The notes under the pieces were generated by a model, which searched no databases, had not been told where the DNA came from, and saw nothing but the letters and a program-made list of their open reading frames with translations. The position numbers were made by a program, and so were the translations under genes. Shown in pieces: positions 23,375-31,973 of a stretch of DNA of 33,830 bases. Source of the DNA: Bradyrhizobium manausense (GTDB lineage: Bacteria > Pseudomonadota > Alphaproteobacteria > Rhizobiales > Xanthobacteraceae); contig NZ_JAFCLG010000034.1 of assembly GCF_018129685.1 (NCBI RefSeq), forward strand, positions 1 through 33,830. Reading direction: 5' to 3'. Position 1 is the stretch's first letter. Every line of letters starts with the position of its first letter.

Positions 23375-26300
23375 TCAATGAAAATCCCGAGAGGGCGGCA
23401 GGATGCGGACGTTGCGGGGGTGGCGGATTTTTTGCGCCGGCATGTCGGCGTGGTCGCGGCGGTCGTCGTTGAGCGGCTCGACCAATGTGGCACCTGCCGG
23501 CAGCGGAGGCTTGCGGCTCAGGGCATCATTGGCGAGTCCGACCAGATCGTGCGAGCGGTCGATCATCCGCTGCGCGATCAGATGCGTCACCTTCTCGGGG
23601 CTGCTCTGAATATAGCCCTGAACCTCGATCAGGCGGGCACCCATCACCTCCTTGCGGTACTGCTCCATGACCTTGGGCCACACCACGACATTGGCGATGC
23701 CGGTTTCGTCCTCCAGCGTCATGAACACGACGCCGCTGGCGCTGCCCGGCCGCTGCCGCACCAGCACCACGCCGGCGCAGCGGACGCGGCGCCGCTCGTT
23801 GTCATGGCAGATCTCCTTGCAGGCGACGATCCGTTCGCGCGAAAACATCTCGCGCAAAAATTCCATCGGGTGGCCTTTGAGCGACAGCCGGATGGTCTGG
23901 TAGTCCGCGACCACCTGTTCGGGGCGCGGCATCACCGGCAAGGGCTTGGCCTGCTCGTCCGGCTGCTCGCGCGCGGTGGCTGATTCGAACAGCGGCAGCG
24001 CCACATCGTCGGGCAGCCGCCGCACCTGCCACAGCGCCTCGCGGCGATCGAGCCCGAGCGAGCGGAATGCATCGGCATCCGCCAGCAGGATCAGCGCGCG
24101 CTTGGGCAGCCCGGTGTCGCGGGCGAAGTCCTCGAGCGAGGTGAAAGGCCGGCGGTTGCGCGCGGCGACGATGCGGTCGGCCCAGTCTTCTTTTTTGTCA
24201 TTCCGGGGCGACGCGTTAGCGTCGCGCCCGGAATCCATTCTGCCAGGCGTATGTGGCCCGATGGATTCCGGGCTCGCGCTGCGCGCGCCCCGGAATGACA
24301 ACTGAGAGCGTTTTAGACGTTCCTCGTCCGGATCGAGCCAGTGAAAGCCGTCGATCTGGCGGAAGCCGAGACGCACGGCACAATATTTGTCGTCGGTATT
24401 TTCCAGCGTGTTCTGCGCAAAACTGTAGGAGACATCGATCTCGCGCACCTCGACACCGTTCTTGCGGGCGTCGCCGACGATCTGTGCCGGTGCGTAAAAG
24501 CCCATCGGCTGCGAGTTCAGCAGGCCGCAGCAGAAGGCGTCGGGATGGTGATGCTTCAGCCATGACGAGATGTAGACGAGCTGTGCAAAGCTCGCGGCAT
24601 GGCTCTCCGGGAAGCCATAGGAGCCAAAGCCCTTGATCTGGTCGAAGCAGCTTCTGGCGAAATTGGCATCGTAGCCGCGCGCGACCATGTTGCCGATCAG
24701 CTTCTCCTCGTATTGGCCGATGGTGCCGACATTGCGGAAGGTCGCCATCGAGCGGCGCAGGCCGTTGGCCTCCTCGGGGGTGAATTTTGCAGCCTCGATC
24801 GCGATGCGCATCGCCTGCTCCTGGAACAGGGGCACACCCTTGGTCTTGTGCAGCACCTTGTAGAGCTCGTCCGCTGGACCATGGTCCGGCGACGGCGAGG
24901 GATAGGTCACCTTCTCCAGGCCGTTCCGCCGGCGCAGATAGGGATGCACCATGTCGCCCTGGATTGGCCCCGGCCTCACGATCGCAACTTCGATGACGAG
25001 ATCGTAGAAGGTGCGCGGTTTCAGGCGCGGCAACATGTTCATCTGCGCGCGGCTTTCGACCTGGAAAACGCCGAGCGACTCCCCGGCACACAGCATGTCG
25101 TACACCCTGGGATCGTCCTGCGGAACGCTCGCCAGCACAAGACGCTCGCCCTTGTGCTGGTCGATCAGATCGAAGCATTTCCGGATGCAGGTCAGCATGC
25201 CGAGCGCGAGCACGTCGACCTTCATCATGTTGAGCGCGTCGACATCGTCCTTGTCCCATTCGATGAAGGTGCGGTCGTCCATCGCGGCATTGCCGATCGG
25301 CACATAGGTGTCGAGCCGGTCCTGCGTCAGCACATAGCCGCCGACATGCTGGGAGAGATGGCGCGGGAATTCGATCAATTCGGTCGCAAGCTCGACCGCA
25401 AGGTTGATCATGGGATTTTGGGGATCGAGCCCGGCCTGCCTCACCTGCATGTCATTGAGGCCCTTGCCCCAGCTGCCCCAGACGGTATCGGCGAGCGCGG
25501 CGGTGACGTCCTCGGTCAGGCCAAGCGCCTTGCCGACATCGCGGATGGCGCTGCGCGGACGATAATGGATGATGGTGGCGATGATAGCGGCGCGGTGGCG
25601 GCCGTAGCGGCGATAGACATATTGCATCACCTCCTCGCGCCGCGAATGTTCGAAATCGACGTCGATGTCAGGCGGCTCCAGCCGCTCCTTGGAGATGAAA
25701 CGCTCGAACAGGAGATCAACCTTGGTCGGATCGACCGAGGTGATGCCGAGCACGTAGCAGACGGCCGAATTCGCCGCCGATCCGCGCCCCTGGCACAGGA
25801 TGTTCTGGCTGCGCGCGTAATGGACGATGTCATGCACGGTGAGGAAGTAATGCGCGTAATTCAGCTCGGATATCAGCGCGAGCTCTTTCTTGAGCGTGGC
25901 GCGCAGCTTGTCGTCGATCTTGCCGCCGAAATATTTTTGGACGCCCGCCCAGGTCAGATCCTCCAGATGTCCCTGCGCGGTCTTGCCCGGCGGCACCGGC
26001 TCATCAGGATATTGATATCTGAGCTGGTCGAGTGAGAACTCGATCATTCCCGCAAAGCGCATGGTCTGCGCGATCGCTTCGGGGACATCGCGAAACAGCC
26101 GGGACATTTCTCGCGGCGTCTTCAGAAAGCGTTCGGCATTGGCTTCCAGCTTGCGTCCGACCGCCTCGATCGTGGTCTTTTCCCGGATACAGGTGAGCAC
26201 GTCCTGAAGCGGACGGCGGCCGGGATCGTGGTAGAGCACCTCGTTGGTCGCAAGCAGCGGCACTCTTGCTTTGGCGGCGAGATCGTCGAGCCGCGCCAGG

Positions 26301-26827
26301 CGACGGCGGTCGTCGCCCCGATACACCAGGCTCGCCGCCAGCCAGACGCCTTCGGCGCGGCTTGCTTTCAGCTTTGCAAGCACCTCCAGCGCCTGCGCCG
26401 GGTCGAACCGATGCGGCAATGTCAGGATCAGGAGCTGACCTTCCGCAAACTCAAGAAGATCGGTGAAGTTGAGACGGCACTCACCTTTCTCGATCCGCGT
26501 GATGTCGTCGCCACGTTTTCCCTTGGTCAGAAGCTGGCACAGCCGGCCATAGGCGGCACGGTCGCGCGGATAGACGAAAATGTCGGGCGTGCCGTCGATG
26601 AAGACGATGCGCGCGCCGACCAGCAGCTTTGGTTTGTGCAGCACCTTGTCATTGTCGAGCTCCTTCCAGGCCCGCACCACGCCGGCCAGCGTGTTATGAT
26701 CGGCAATCCCGATCACGGGAATGCCGAGCTTGCTGGCCTGATGCACATAGGCGCGCGGATCCGAGCCGCCGCGCAGGAAGGAGAAATTGGTGGTGATCCC
26801 GATCTCGGCATAAGCAGGCGTAATCAT
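23375..26827 (-). CDS. dnaE2: Error-prone DNA polymerase DnaE2 (ImuC)
   Basis: This is a 1150-residue C-family DNA polymerase of the damage-inducible mutasome. The start at 26827 (MITPAYAEIG) overlaps the imuB stop by four bases (ATGA). The N-terminal PHP domain contains TTNFSFLRGGSDP and IADHNTLAGV. The polymerase palm has GRGSAANSAV and the catalytic DIDVDF (Asp389 and Asp391). A helix-hairpin-helix region, RPFTSLEDFARDTGLPKRAL, precedes an OB fold with GVVFMTLEDETG. Residues about 843-878 are encoded by an inserted palindromic repeat (24195-24301) just before the helix-hairpin-helix part; the frame is intact and there is no premature stop. It works with ImuA and ImuB, and recruitment to the clamp is thought to go through ImuB. 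Expression is expected from the SOS box upstream of imuA. Confidence 0.96.
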   Translation of the reverse strand: MITPAYAEIGITTNFSFLRGGSDPRAYVHQASKLGIPVIGIADHNTLAGVVRAWKELDNDKVLHKPKLLVGARIVFIDGTPDIFVYPRDRAAYGRLCQLLTKGKRGDDITRIEKGECRLNFTDLLEFAEGQLLILTLPHRFDPAQALEVLAKLKASRAEGVWLAASLVYRGDDRRRLARLDDLAAKARVPLLATNEVLYHDPGRRPLQDVLTCIREKTTIEAVGRKLEANAERFLKTPREMSRLFRDVPEAIAQTMRFAGMIEFSLDQLRYQYPDEPVPPGKTAQGHLEDLTWAGVQKYFGGKIDDKLRATLKKELALISELNYAHYFLTVHDIVHYARSQNILCQGRGSAANSAVCYVLGITSVDPTKVDLLFERFISKERLEPPDIDVDFEHSRREEVMQYVYRRYGRHRAAIIATIIHYRPRSAIRDVGKALGLTEDVTAALADTVWGSWGKGLNDMQVRQAGLDPQNPMINLAVELATELIEFPRHLSQHVGGYVLTQDRLDTYVPIGNAAMDDRTFIEWDKDDVDALNMMKVDVLALGMLTCIRKCFDLIDQHKGERLVLASVPQDDPRVYDMLCAGESLGVFQVESRAQMNMLPRLKPRTFYDLVIEVAIVRPGPIQGDMVHPYLRRRNGLEKVTYPSPSPDHGPADELYKVLHKTKGVPLFQEQAMRIAIEAAKFTPEEANGLRRSMATFRNVGTIGQYEEKLIGNMVARGYDANFARSCFDQIKGFGSYGFPESHAASFAQLVYISSWLKHHHPDAFCCGLLNSQPMGFYAPAQIVGDARKNGVEVREIDVSYSFAQNTLENTDDKYCAVRLGFRQIDGFHWLDPDEERLKRSQLSFRGARSASPESIGPHTPGRMDSGRDANASPRNDKKEDWADRIVAARNRRPFTSLEDFARDTGLPKRALILLADADAFRSLGLDRREALWQVRRLPDDVALPLFESATAREQPDEQAKPLPVMPRPEQVVADYQTIRLSLKGHPMEFLREMFSRERIVACKEICHDNERRRVRCAGVVLVRQRPGSASGVVFMTLEDETGIANVVVWPKVMEQYRKEVMGARLIEVQGYIQSSPEKVTHLIAQRMIDRSHDLVGLANDALSRKPPLPAGATLVEPLNDDRRDHADMPAQKIRHPRNVRILPPSRDFH
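24195..24301. repeat. Palindromic repeat element (family D) inserted in frame within dnaE2
   Basis: TTGTCATTCCGGGGCG (24195-24210) and CGCCCCGGAATGACAA (24286-24301) are perfect 16-bp inverted repeats. Nested arms GCCCGGAATCCAT and ATGGATTCCGGGC lie inside. The 107-bp element is read through on the minus strand as about 36 residues (beginning LSFRGARSASPES, ending ASPRND) within DnaE2, with no stop. It resembles intergenic palindromic repeats of these bacteria and is comparable in behaviour to the Rickettsia palindromic elements found inside genes. Confidence 0.9.
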
Positions 26828-28410
26828 GCGAAGAGACCGTGCACATACCAGCGGGGCGGAGCGGACTTGCCGTCGGCGTCGAATACCTCTCCCTCGTAAA
26901 GACCGTCGCGAAAAATCCAGAAGCGCAGGCCTTCGGCATCCTCGATCCGGAAATAATCCCGCGTCAGCTGCTTGCCGTCCTGCCGCCACCATTCCATCGC
27001 GATGCGCTCGGGTCCTTCCACACGCACCACCGCATGTTTTGCGCGGCGCCAGGTGAATTGATGCGGCGGGCCGTCAGGCACGGTCGCGAACGGCACGGTG
27101 ACCGGCTCCGGCTTGTCGAACAGCCTCAAGGGACGCAGCGGCGGCTCGCTCTCTACGCGCGCCGGCCATTCGGCCTGCATGGCCACGGCGAGATGATGCT
27201 GCGCGGGCACAGCCAGCACCGCCTGCTCGGGGATATGCGTGTCCTGCGGCAGGTGCACGACGACGCGTTTTCCGCCGATCCGCGCGGCGATGCGGTCGAT
27301 CAGCGCAGCGAGCTCGTCATTGTCGTGGACATGGGCATCGAGATCGCGCTGTTCCTGCACCACGATCTCGGTCCGGCTCGCCGACAGCCGCACCACGTCG
27401 AAACCAAAGCCGGGATCGAGGGGGTCGGCAAGCGCATCGAGACGCTCGCGGAACAACCGGTCGATGACCTTGCTTTGCGTGACCGGTCGCCCGGTCTCGA
27501 CCATGATGGCGCGGACCACGCCGTCGGTGCGGAAGAACGCGGCTTCCAGCCGGCGCGCGCCCTTGCCCTGCTTCTCCATGGAGGCGATCAAGGTATCGGC
27601 CAGCCGTGACAGCGTCATCGCGATCATGGTGTCGGTCGCGATCGGCTCGGCGAAGCGTTTTTCGACGATGTAGTCGGGTAGCGGCTTGCGCGGACTGATC
27701 GGCGCATCGCCCTGCCCCAGCGCATGTGCGAGCAGCGTGGAGAACCGCGCGCCGAACCGCGCCGTGATTTCACTCGGCGCACGCGAGGCGACATCGCCGA
27801 TGGTTTTCAGCCCGGCGCGGCGCAGGCCGGTGGTAATCGTTTCGTCCGCACCGAGCGCGGACACCGGAAACCGGTCGATCGCCGCCGCCTCCTCGCCATC
27901 GGCAACGATGATGCCCGTGGCCTGCCGCGTCAGCGTGCGCGCGCAGACCGAGGTGCCGGCAATCGCCGCGCTGACGGCAAAGCCCTGGCGTCCCAGCGCG
28001 AGAACCAGCGTCCGCAACAGCGCGGCTTCGCCACCAAACAGATGCGCGCAGCCGGTGATGTCGAGAAACAGCCCGTGCGGCGGATCGAGCGCCACCAGCG
28101 GCGTGAAGCGGTCGCACCAATCGGCGATGTCGCTGAGCGTCTTCGCGTCGGCCACGACATCGGCGTCGAACACTTTCAAATCCGGACACATTGCCCGGGC
28201 ATTCGCGAGCGGTTGGCCGATATGCAGACCGAGGCGCTCGGCGGCCTCGTCCAGCGCATGGATCACCAGCGCATTGTTGTCCTTGATGACAACAATGCCG
28301 GGCTCATTGGTTTTAACCAGCGCGCTGAAAAACCGCTGGATCCGGTCGATAGGCAGGCGCGGCAGCCACAGGCTGAGGATACGCCGACGGTTCACTGAAC
28401 TGGCACTCAT
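26824..28410 (-). CDS. imuB: ImuB, Y-family polymerase-like mutasome subunit
   Basis: The 528-residue protein is related to DinB but is known in this family to lack polymerase activity and to bridge DnaE2 to the sliding clamp. The catalytic acidic residues are absent here: the first motif reads ILSLWLPRLPIDRI, and the palm motif reads GLFLDITGCAHLFGG instead of SxDE. Helix-hairpin-helix and little-finger-like regions follow (about 190-380). A clamp-binding candidate, LRPLRLF, is at about residues 425-431. The start at 28410 (MSASSVNRRR) places the beginning inside imuA, overlapping it by 98 bases. The stop overlaps the dnaE2 start by four bases, so the cassette is translationally coupled. Damage induction is expected from the shared SOS box. 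Confidence 0.95.
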   Translation of the reverse strand: MSASSVNRRRILSLWLPRLPIDRIQRFFSALVKTNEPGIVVIKDNNALVIHALDEAAERLGLHIGQPLANARAMCPDLKVFDADVVADAKTLSDIADWCDRFTPLVALDPPHGLFLDITGCAHLFGGEAALLRTLVLALGRQGFAVSAAIAGTSVCARTLTRQATGIIVADGEEAAAIDRFPVSALGADETITTGLRRAGLKTIGDVASRAPSEITARFGARFSTLLAHALGQGDAPISPRKPLPDYIVEKRFAEPIATDTMIAMTLSRLADTLIASMEKQGKGARRLEAAFFRTDGVVRAIMVETGRPVTQSKVIDRLFRERLDALADPLDPGFGFDVVRLSASRTEIVVQEQRDLDAHVHDNDELAALIDRIAARIGGKRVVVHLPQDTHIPEQAVLAVPAQHHLAVAMQAEWPARVESEPPLRPLRLFDKPEPVTVPFATVPDGPPHQFTWRRAKHAVVRVEGPERIAMEWWRQDGKQLTRDYFRIEDAEGLRFWIFRDGLYEGEVFDADGKSAPPRWYVHGLFA

Positions 28411-29092
28411 CACATTTCCATTCCATGATCCACCGGCCGCACGGGCCATGACGATTACGCAAAAGCTCGACATCGAAGCGCGGTGCGCCCCAGGCGTCCC
28501 ATGCTGAACCCGGTGGCGAATGCGCCGCGCGCAGCATCCATCGTGTTTCCGCCGTCGAAGGCAGCGGCTGCGCGGCCATCCGCAGCAAGAGGCCGGTGAC
28601 GCCGGATGATTGCGCCGCCAGCGTCAGCTTGCGGCTCGCCACCAGATCGAACTGGCGAGTCTCGCCCCAGAGCTCCAGCACGACGGCGCCGAGCGCATCG
28701 CAGGCGAGCGCATCGGCCGAGGTACGCAACGCACTCTCCACGTCAGTGGCGCGCACCATCACCATCAGGCGCGGATCGAGACCGAGCTCGGCGAGCCCGC
28801 TCATCGACAACGCGCCGGTCTCGCGTTCCGAGAAATCCTGCCGCACCCACAGCAGCGGCCGCTGCGCCGTCACGCGGCCCGCAAGCCCGGTGACAAAGCC
28901 GGTCGCGGCCGCCCCCTGAGACCCGGCGCAAAACACCTCGTGGATTGCCGCGCGCGCGAGCCCGCCCTTCAAGGCGCGATCGACCTCGCTATGGCCGAGC
29001 GCGATGCGGCCCTGATGATGCACGACCTCCGCCGTCTCGATCCGTTCGATCTGGCTGCGCAAGGTCGCAAGCGCGCTCATGCGTGCGCTCAT
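28313..29092 (-). CDS. imuA: ImuA, RecA-like mutasome accessory protein
   Basis: This 259-residue protein is related to RecA/SulA and is the first gene of imuA-imuB-dnaE2, which carries out mutagenic translesion synthesis after DNA damage. The core shows ALGHSEVDRALKGGLARAAI, a degenerate nucleotide-binding loop (GSQGAAATGFV) and the strand PLLWVRQDFSERETG. The C-terminal part (GAPRFDVELLRNRHGPCG ... MEWKCDECQF) matches ImuA-type tails. The start at 29092 follows GAGGAG about eight bases upstream; a second Met lies four codons later. The last 98 bases overlap imuB in another frame. The SOS box at 29157-29171 lies 65 bases upstream of the start. Confidence 0.92.
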   Translation of the reverse strand: MSARMSALATLRSQIERIETAEVVHHQGRIALGHSEVDRALKGGLARAAIHEVFCAGSQGAAATGFVTGLAGRVTAQRPLLWVRQDFSERETGALSMSGLAELGLDPRLMVMVRATDVESALRTSADALACDALGAVVLELWGETRQFDLVASRKLTLAAQSSGVTGLLLRMAAQPLPSTAETRWMLRAAHSPPGSAWDAWGAPRFDVELLRNRHGPCGRWIMEWKCDECQFSEPSAYPQPVAAAPAYRPDPAVFQRAG

Positions 29093-29156
29093 GCTCGCCG
29101 CTCCTCAGAAATTGACGCCGTGGCTTTCAAAAGAAGAACCAGCGGCTAGCTCATTT

Positions 29157-29171
29157 GTTCATGATATGTTC
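29157..29171. promoter_or_regulatory. LexA (SOS) box, GTTC-N7-GTTC, between imuA and the radical-SAM gene
   Basis: GTTC (29157-29160), seven bases (ATGATAT), then GTTC (29168-29171) is an exact match to the alphaproteobacterial LexA operator. It lies 64 bases upstream of imuA and 82 bases upstream of the divergent radical-SAM gene, in a 161-base intergenic region. No second copy of the direct repeat is seen in this region. It can therefore control both transcription directions. Confidence 0.88.
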
Positions 29172-29253
29172 TAATATAAAGCTAACGGCATCCGAAGAGT
29201 CAATCGAATTGGCGTCCTTTCGGATTCATGAGTGGAATCAAAGGGATTCAATA

Positions 29254-30489
29254 ATGGACGTACAACGCAAGCTGGAGATCCTGGCGGACGCCGCCAAGTA
29301 CGACGCCTCCTGCGCCTCCAGCGGCACCGAGAAACGGGATTCCAGCGACGGCAAGGGCATGGGCTCGACCGCGCCCGGCATGGGCATCTGCCATTCCTAC
29401 GCGCCGGACGGGCGCTGCATCTCGCTGCTCAAGGTGCTGCTGACCAACGCCTGCAATTACGACTGCCTCTATTGCGTCAACCGCGCCTCATCGAACGTGC
29501 CGCGCGCCCGCTTCACCGTCGACGAGGTGGTCAAGCTGACACTGGACTTCTACCGACGCAATTACATCGAGGGGCTGTTCCTCTCTTCCGGCATCATCCG
29601 CAGCCCCGATTACACGATGGAGCAGGTGGTGAGCGTCGCGCGAAAGCTGCGCGAGGAACATCACTTCCGCGGTTACATCCATCTCAAGACCATTCCGGAA
29701 GCCGACGACGCGCTGATCGCGGAAGCCGGCAAATATGCCGATCGTCTCTCCATCAACATCGAGATGCCCGAGGAGACAAGCCTGCAGCAATTCGCACCCG
29801 AGAAGGATGTGCGCGCGATCCGCCGCACCATGGGCCGGCTGCGGCTGAAGCTGGACGAAGCCGAGGATATCAGCAGCGCAAAGACGAAGACGAAGCCGCA
29901 ACGTTTTGCGCCGGCCGGTCAAAGCACCCAGATGATCATCGGCGCCGACAGCGCCAACGATCACACCATCCTCCATACCAGCGCCAATCTCTACGGGTCA
30001 TACCGGCTGCGGCGCGTCTATTACTCCGCCTTCAGCCCGATCCCCGATGCCAGCCGCGCGCTGCCTCTGGTCCAGCCGCCGCTGCTGCGCGAGCACCGGC
30101 TCTATCAGGCCGACTGGCTGATGCGGTTCTACGGCTTCGATGTCGGCGAGATCGTCGACGACAGCGCGATGCTGCCGCTCGACATCGACCCGAAACTCGC
30201 CTGGGCGCTCCGCCATCGCGACCGCTTTCCGCTCGACATCAACCGCGCCAGCCGCGAGGAGCTGCTGCGCGTGCCGGGCTTCGGCACCAAAGCGGTCGAG
30301 CGCATCATCGCGACGCGGCGCGCCACCACGATCCGCCTCTCCGATCTGGCGCGGCTGCACGTGCCCAAGCACAAGGCGCTGCCGTTCATCATCCTCAGCG
30401 ATCACCGTCCCTCGCCACATCGTCTCGATGCCGCCGGGCTGATCGAGCGATTCAGGCCGAAAGCAACACAATTGGGGTTTGGCTTCTGA
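29254..30489 (+). CDS. Putative DNA modification/repair radical SAM protein
   Basis: The 411-residue protein is of the TIGR03916-type family, which travels with uracil-DNA glycosylase-like partners. The radical-SAM cluster motif CX3CX2C is at Cys67, Cys71 and Cys74 (NACNYDCLYC). The SAM-binding barrel follows with EGLFLSSGI, YIHLKTIPEADD and INIEMPEE. Near the C-terminus (about residues 328-356) a helix-hairpin-helix motif (INRASREELLRVPGFGTKAVERI) suggests DNA binding. The ATG at 29254 follows AAGGGA. The stop overlaps the start of the UdgX-like gene by one base (TGATG), so both are coupled. The upstream SOS box suggests damage induction. The reaction and substrate have not, to my knowledge, been established. 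Confidence 0.88.
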   Translation: MDVQRKLEILADAAKYDASCASSGTEKRDSSDGKGMGSTAPGMGICHSYAPDGRCISLLKVLLTNACNYDCLYCVNRASSNVPRARFTVDEVVKLTLDFYRRNYIEGLFLSSGIIRSPDYTMEQVVSVARKLREEHHFRGYIHLKTIPEADDALIAEAGKYADRLSINIEMPEETSLQQFAPEKDVRAIRRTMGRLRLKLDEAEDISSAKTKTKPQRFAPAGQSTQMIIGADSANDHTILHTSANLYGSYRLRRVYYSAFSPIPDASRALPLVQPPLLREHRLYQADWLMRFYGFDVGEIVDDSAMLPLDIDPKLAWALRHRDRFPLDINRASREELLRVPGFGTKAVERIIATRRATTIRLSDLARLHVPKHKALPFIILSDHRPSPHRLDAAGLIERFRPKATQLGFGF

Positions 30490-31931
30490 TGCAGTACATC
30501 ACCCTCGACACCGAAACCGATTTCCATGGCTGGCGCACGGCCGCACGCACGCTCGTGCTTGGCCATGTGCAGCCCACCGACGTGACCTGGACTGTGCAAG
30601 GCGGCGAAGCCGATCTGTTCGCACCGCCCGCCCCGTCGCCGATCCTCGAGGCAAACGAGGCCACCTTCAGCGTATCGGGCAAATTCGTCGACCTCGCGAA
30701 ATCGGCAATTCTGCATCGGAACGGCGAGCGCTTTGCGATCCTCTATCGCCTGCTCTGGCGATTGAGGGACAATCACGACCTCATCGAGGTCGCGACCGAC
30801 CCCGATGTTGGGCAAGTCACGGCGATGGCACGCGCGGTTCATCGCGACGAGCACAAGATGCACGCCTTCGTGCGCTTTCGCGAGATCGGCCGCGAGCGCG
30901 CCGCGCACTACGTCGCCTGGTTCGAGCCGGAGCATCACATCGTCGAGCTCGCCGCACCGTTCTTCGCAAAGCGCTTTGCCGACATGCCCTGGTCGATCCT
31001 GACGCCGGATCTCTGCGCGCATTGGGACGGCCACGCGCTCTCGTTCACACCAGGCGTGAGCAAGAGCGAGGCTCCGGGCGAAGACCGGCTGGAGGAAACC
31101 TGGCGGAGCTATTACGCCAGCATCTTCAACCCGGCGCGGTTGAAGGTGAAGGCGATGCAGACGGAGATGCCGAAGAAATACTGGAGGAACCTGCCGGAGG
31201 CCTCGATCATTAAACCGTTGATCGAGGACGCCGAGCGCATGACCGGCGCCATGATCGCCAACGCCGCAACCGATCCGCACAAGCCTCAAAAGCGGCCGGA
31301 GGCTCTGATGAAACGCAAACCCGCGACCAACGATCTCGACGCGCTCCGCGAGGAGGCCGCCCATTGCCGCGCCTGCCCGCTGTACAAGGACGCGACGCAA
31401 ACCGTATTCGGCGAAGGCCCGAAGGACGCCACCATCATGCTGGTCGGCGAGCAGCCCGGCGACAAGGAAGACCTCGCCGGCCATCCCTTCGTCGGTCCGG
31501 CCGGCCAGATGCTCGACCGCGCGCTGGCGGAAGCCGGCGTCGATCGCAGGAAGGTCTATGTCACCAACGCCGTAAAGCACTTCAAATTCGTGCCGCGCGG
31601 AAAAATCCGCCTGCATCAGAAACCGGCGACGCCGGAGATCAAAGCGTGCCGGCAGTGGTACGAGCGGGAAGTTTCGGCAATCCAGCCCGCGCTCATCGTG
31701 GCGATGGGCGCGACCGCAGCGCAAAGCGTGTTTGGCAAGATCACGCCTGTGGGCAAGACCCGCGGCCGGCTCATGGACCTGCCCGACGGACGCAAGGCTC
31801 TGGTGACGGTGCACCCGTCCTATCTGTTGCGGCTACCCGATCCCGAGGCGAAGGCGCTGGAATATCTGCGCTTTGTCGAAGACCTGAAGATCGCCGCCGC
31901 GATGCAGCGAAAGGCCCCGCGCGCCGCCTGA
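30489..31931 (+). CDS. UdgX family uracil-DNA binding protein fused to an N-terminal DUF4130 domain
   Basis: The 480-residue fusion has two parts. Residues 1 to about 255 match the DUF4130/TIGR03915-type domain linked to the radical-SAM partner. Residues about 285-470 are a family 4/UdgX-like uracil-DNA glycosylase domain. In that domain HCRACPL supplies a CxxC pair and KACRQW a further cysteine for an iron-sulfur cluster. Motif A reads MLVGEQPGDKEDLAGHPFVGPAG and motif B VHPSYLLR. The UdgX-specific loop, KRRIH in Mycobacterium, appears here as GKIRLH with His376 retained. That His is the residue that forms the covalent bond to DNA in characterised UdgX. Expected role: capture of uracil in DNA or a related lesion. 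The gene is coupled to the radical-SAM gene. Confidence 0.9.
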   Translation: MQYITLDTETDFHGWRTAARTLVLGHVQPTDVTWTVQGGEADLFAPPAPSPILEANEATFSVSGKFVDLAKSAILHRNGERFAILYRLLWRLRDNHDLIEVATDPDVGQVTAMARAVHRDEHKMHAFVRFREIGRERAAHYVAWFEPEHHIVELAAPFFAKRFADMPWSILTPDLCAHWDGHALSFTPGVSKSEAPGEDRLEETWRSYYASIFNPARLKVKAMQTEMPKKYWRNLPEASIIKPLIEDAERMTGAMIANAATDPHKPQKRPEALMKRKPATNDLDALREEAAHCRACPLYKDATQTVFGEGPKDATIMLVGEQPGDKEDLAGHPFVGPAGQMLDRALAEAGVDRRKVYVTNAVKHFKFVPRGKIRLHQKPATPEIKACRQWYEREVSAIQPALIVAMGATAAQSVFGKITPVGKTRGRLMDLPDGRKALVTVHPSYLLRLPDPEAKALEYLRFVEDLKIAAAMQRKAPRAA

Positions 31932-31973
31932 GAGGGCTGACACAAACGGCAACAAACCTTGGATAAGCTCCAT

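Noticed and set aside
24599..26035. 478-codon plus-strand open frame opposite dnaE2
   Set aside because: It is antisense to conserved polymerase motifs, including the catalytic DIDVDF.
29232..30488. Open frame upstream of and in frame with the UdgX gene, suggesting an 899-residue fusion
   Set aside because: It is out of frame with the radical-SAM gene, which has intact CX3CX2C and helix-hairpin-helix motifs; the UdgX gene starts at the TGATG overlap at 30489.
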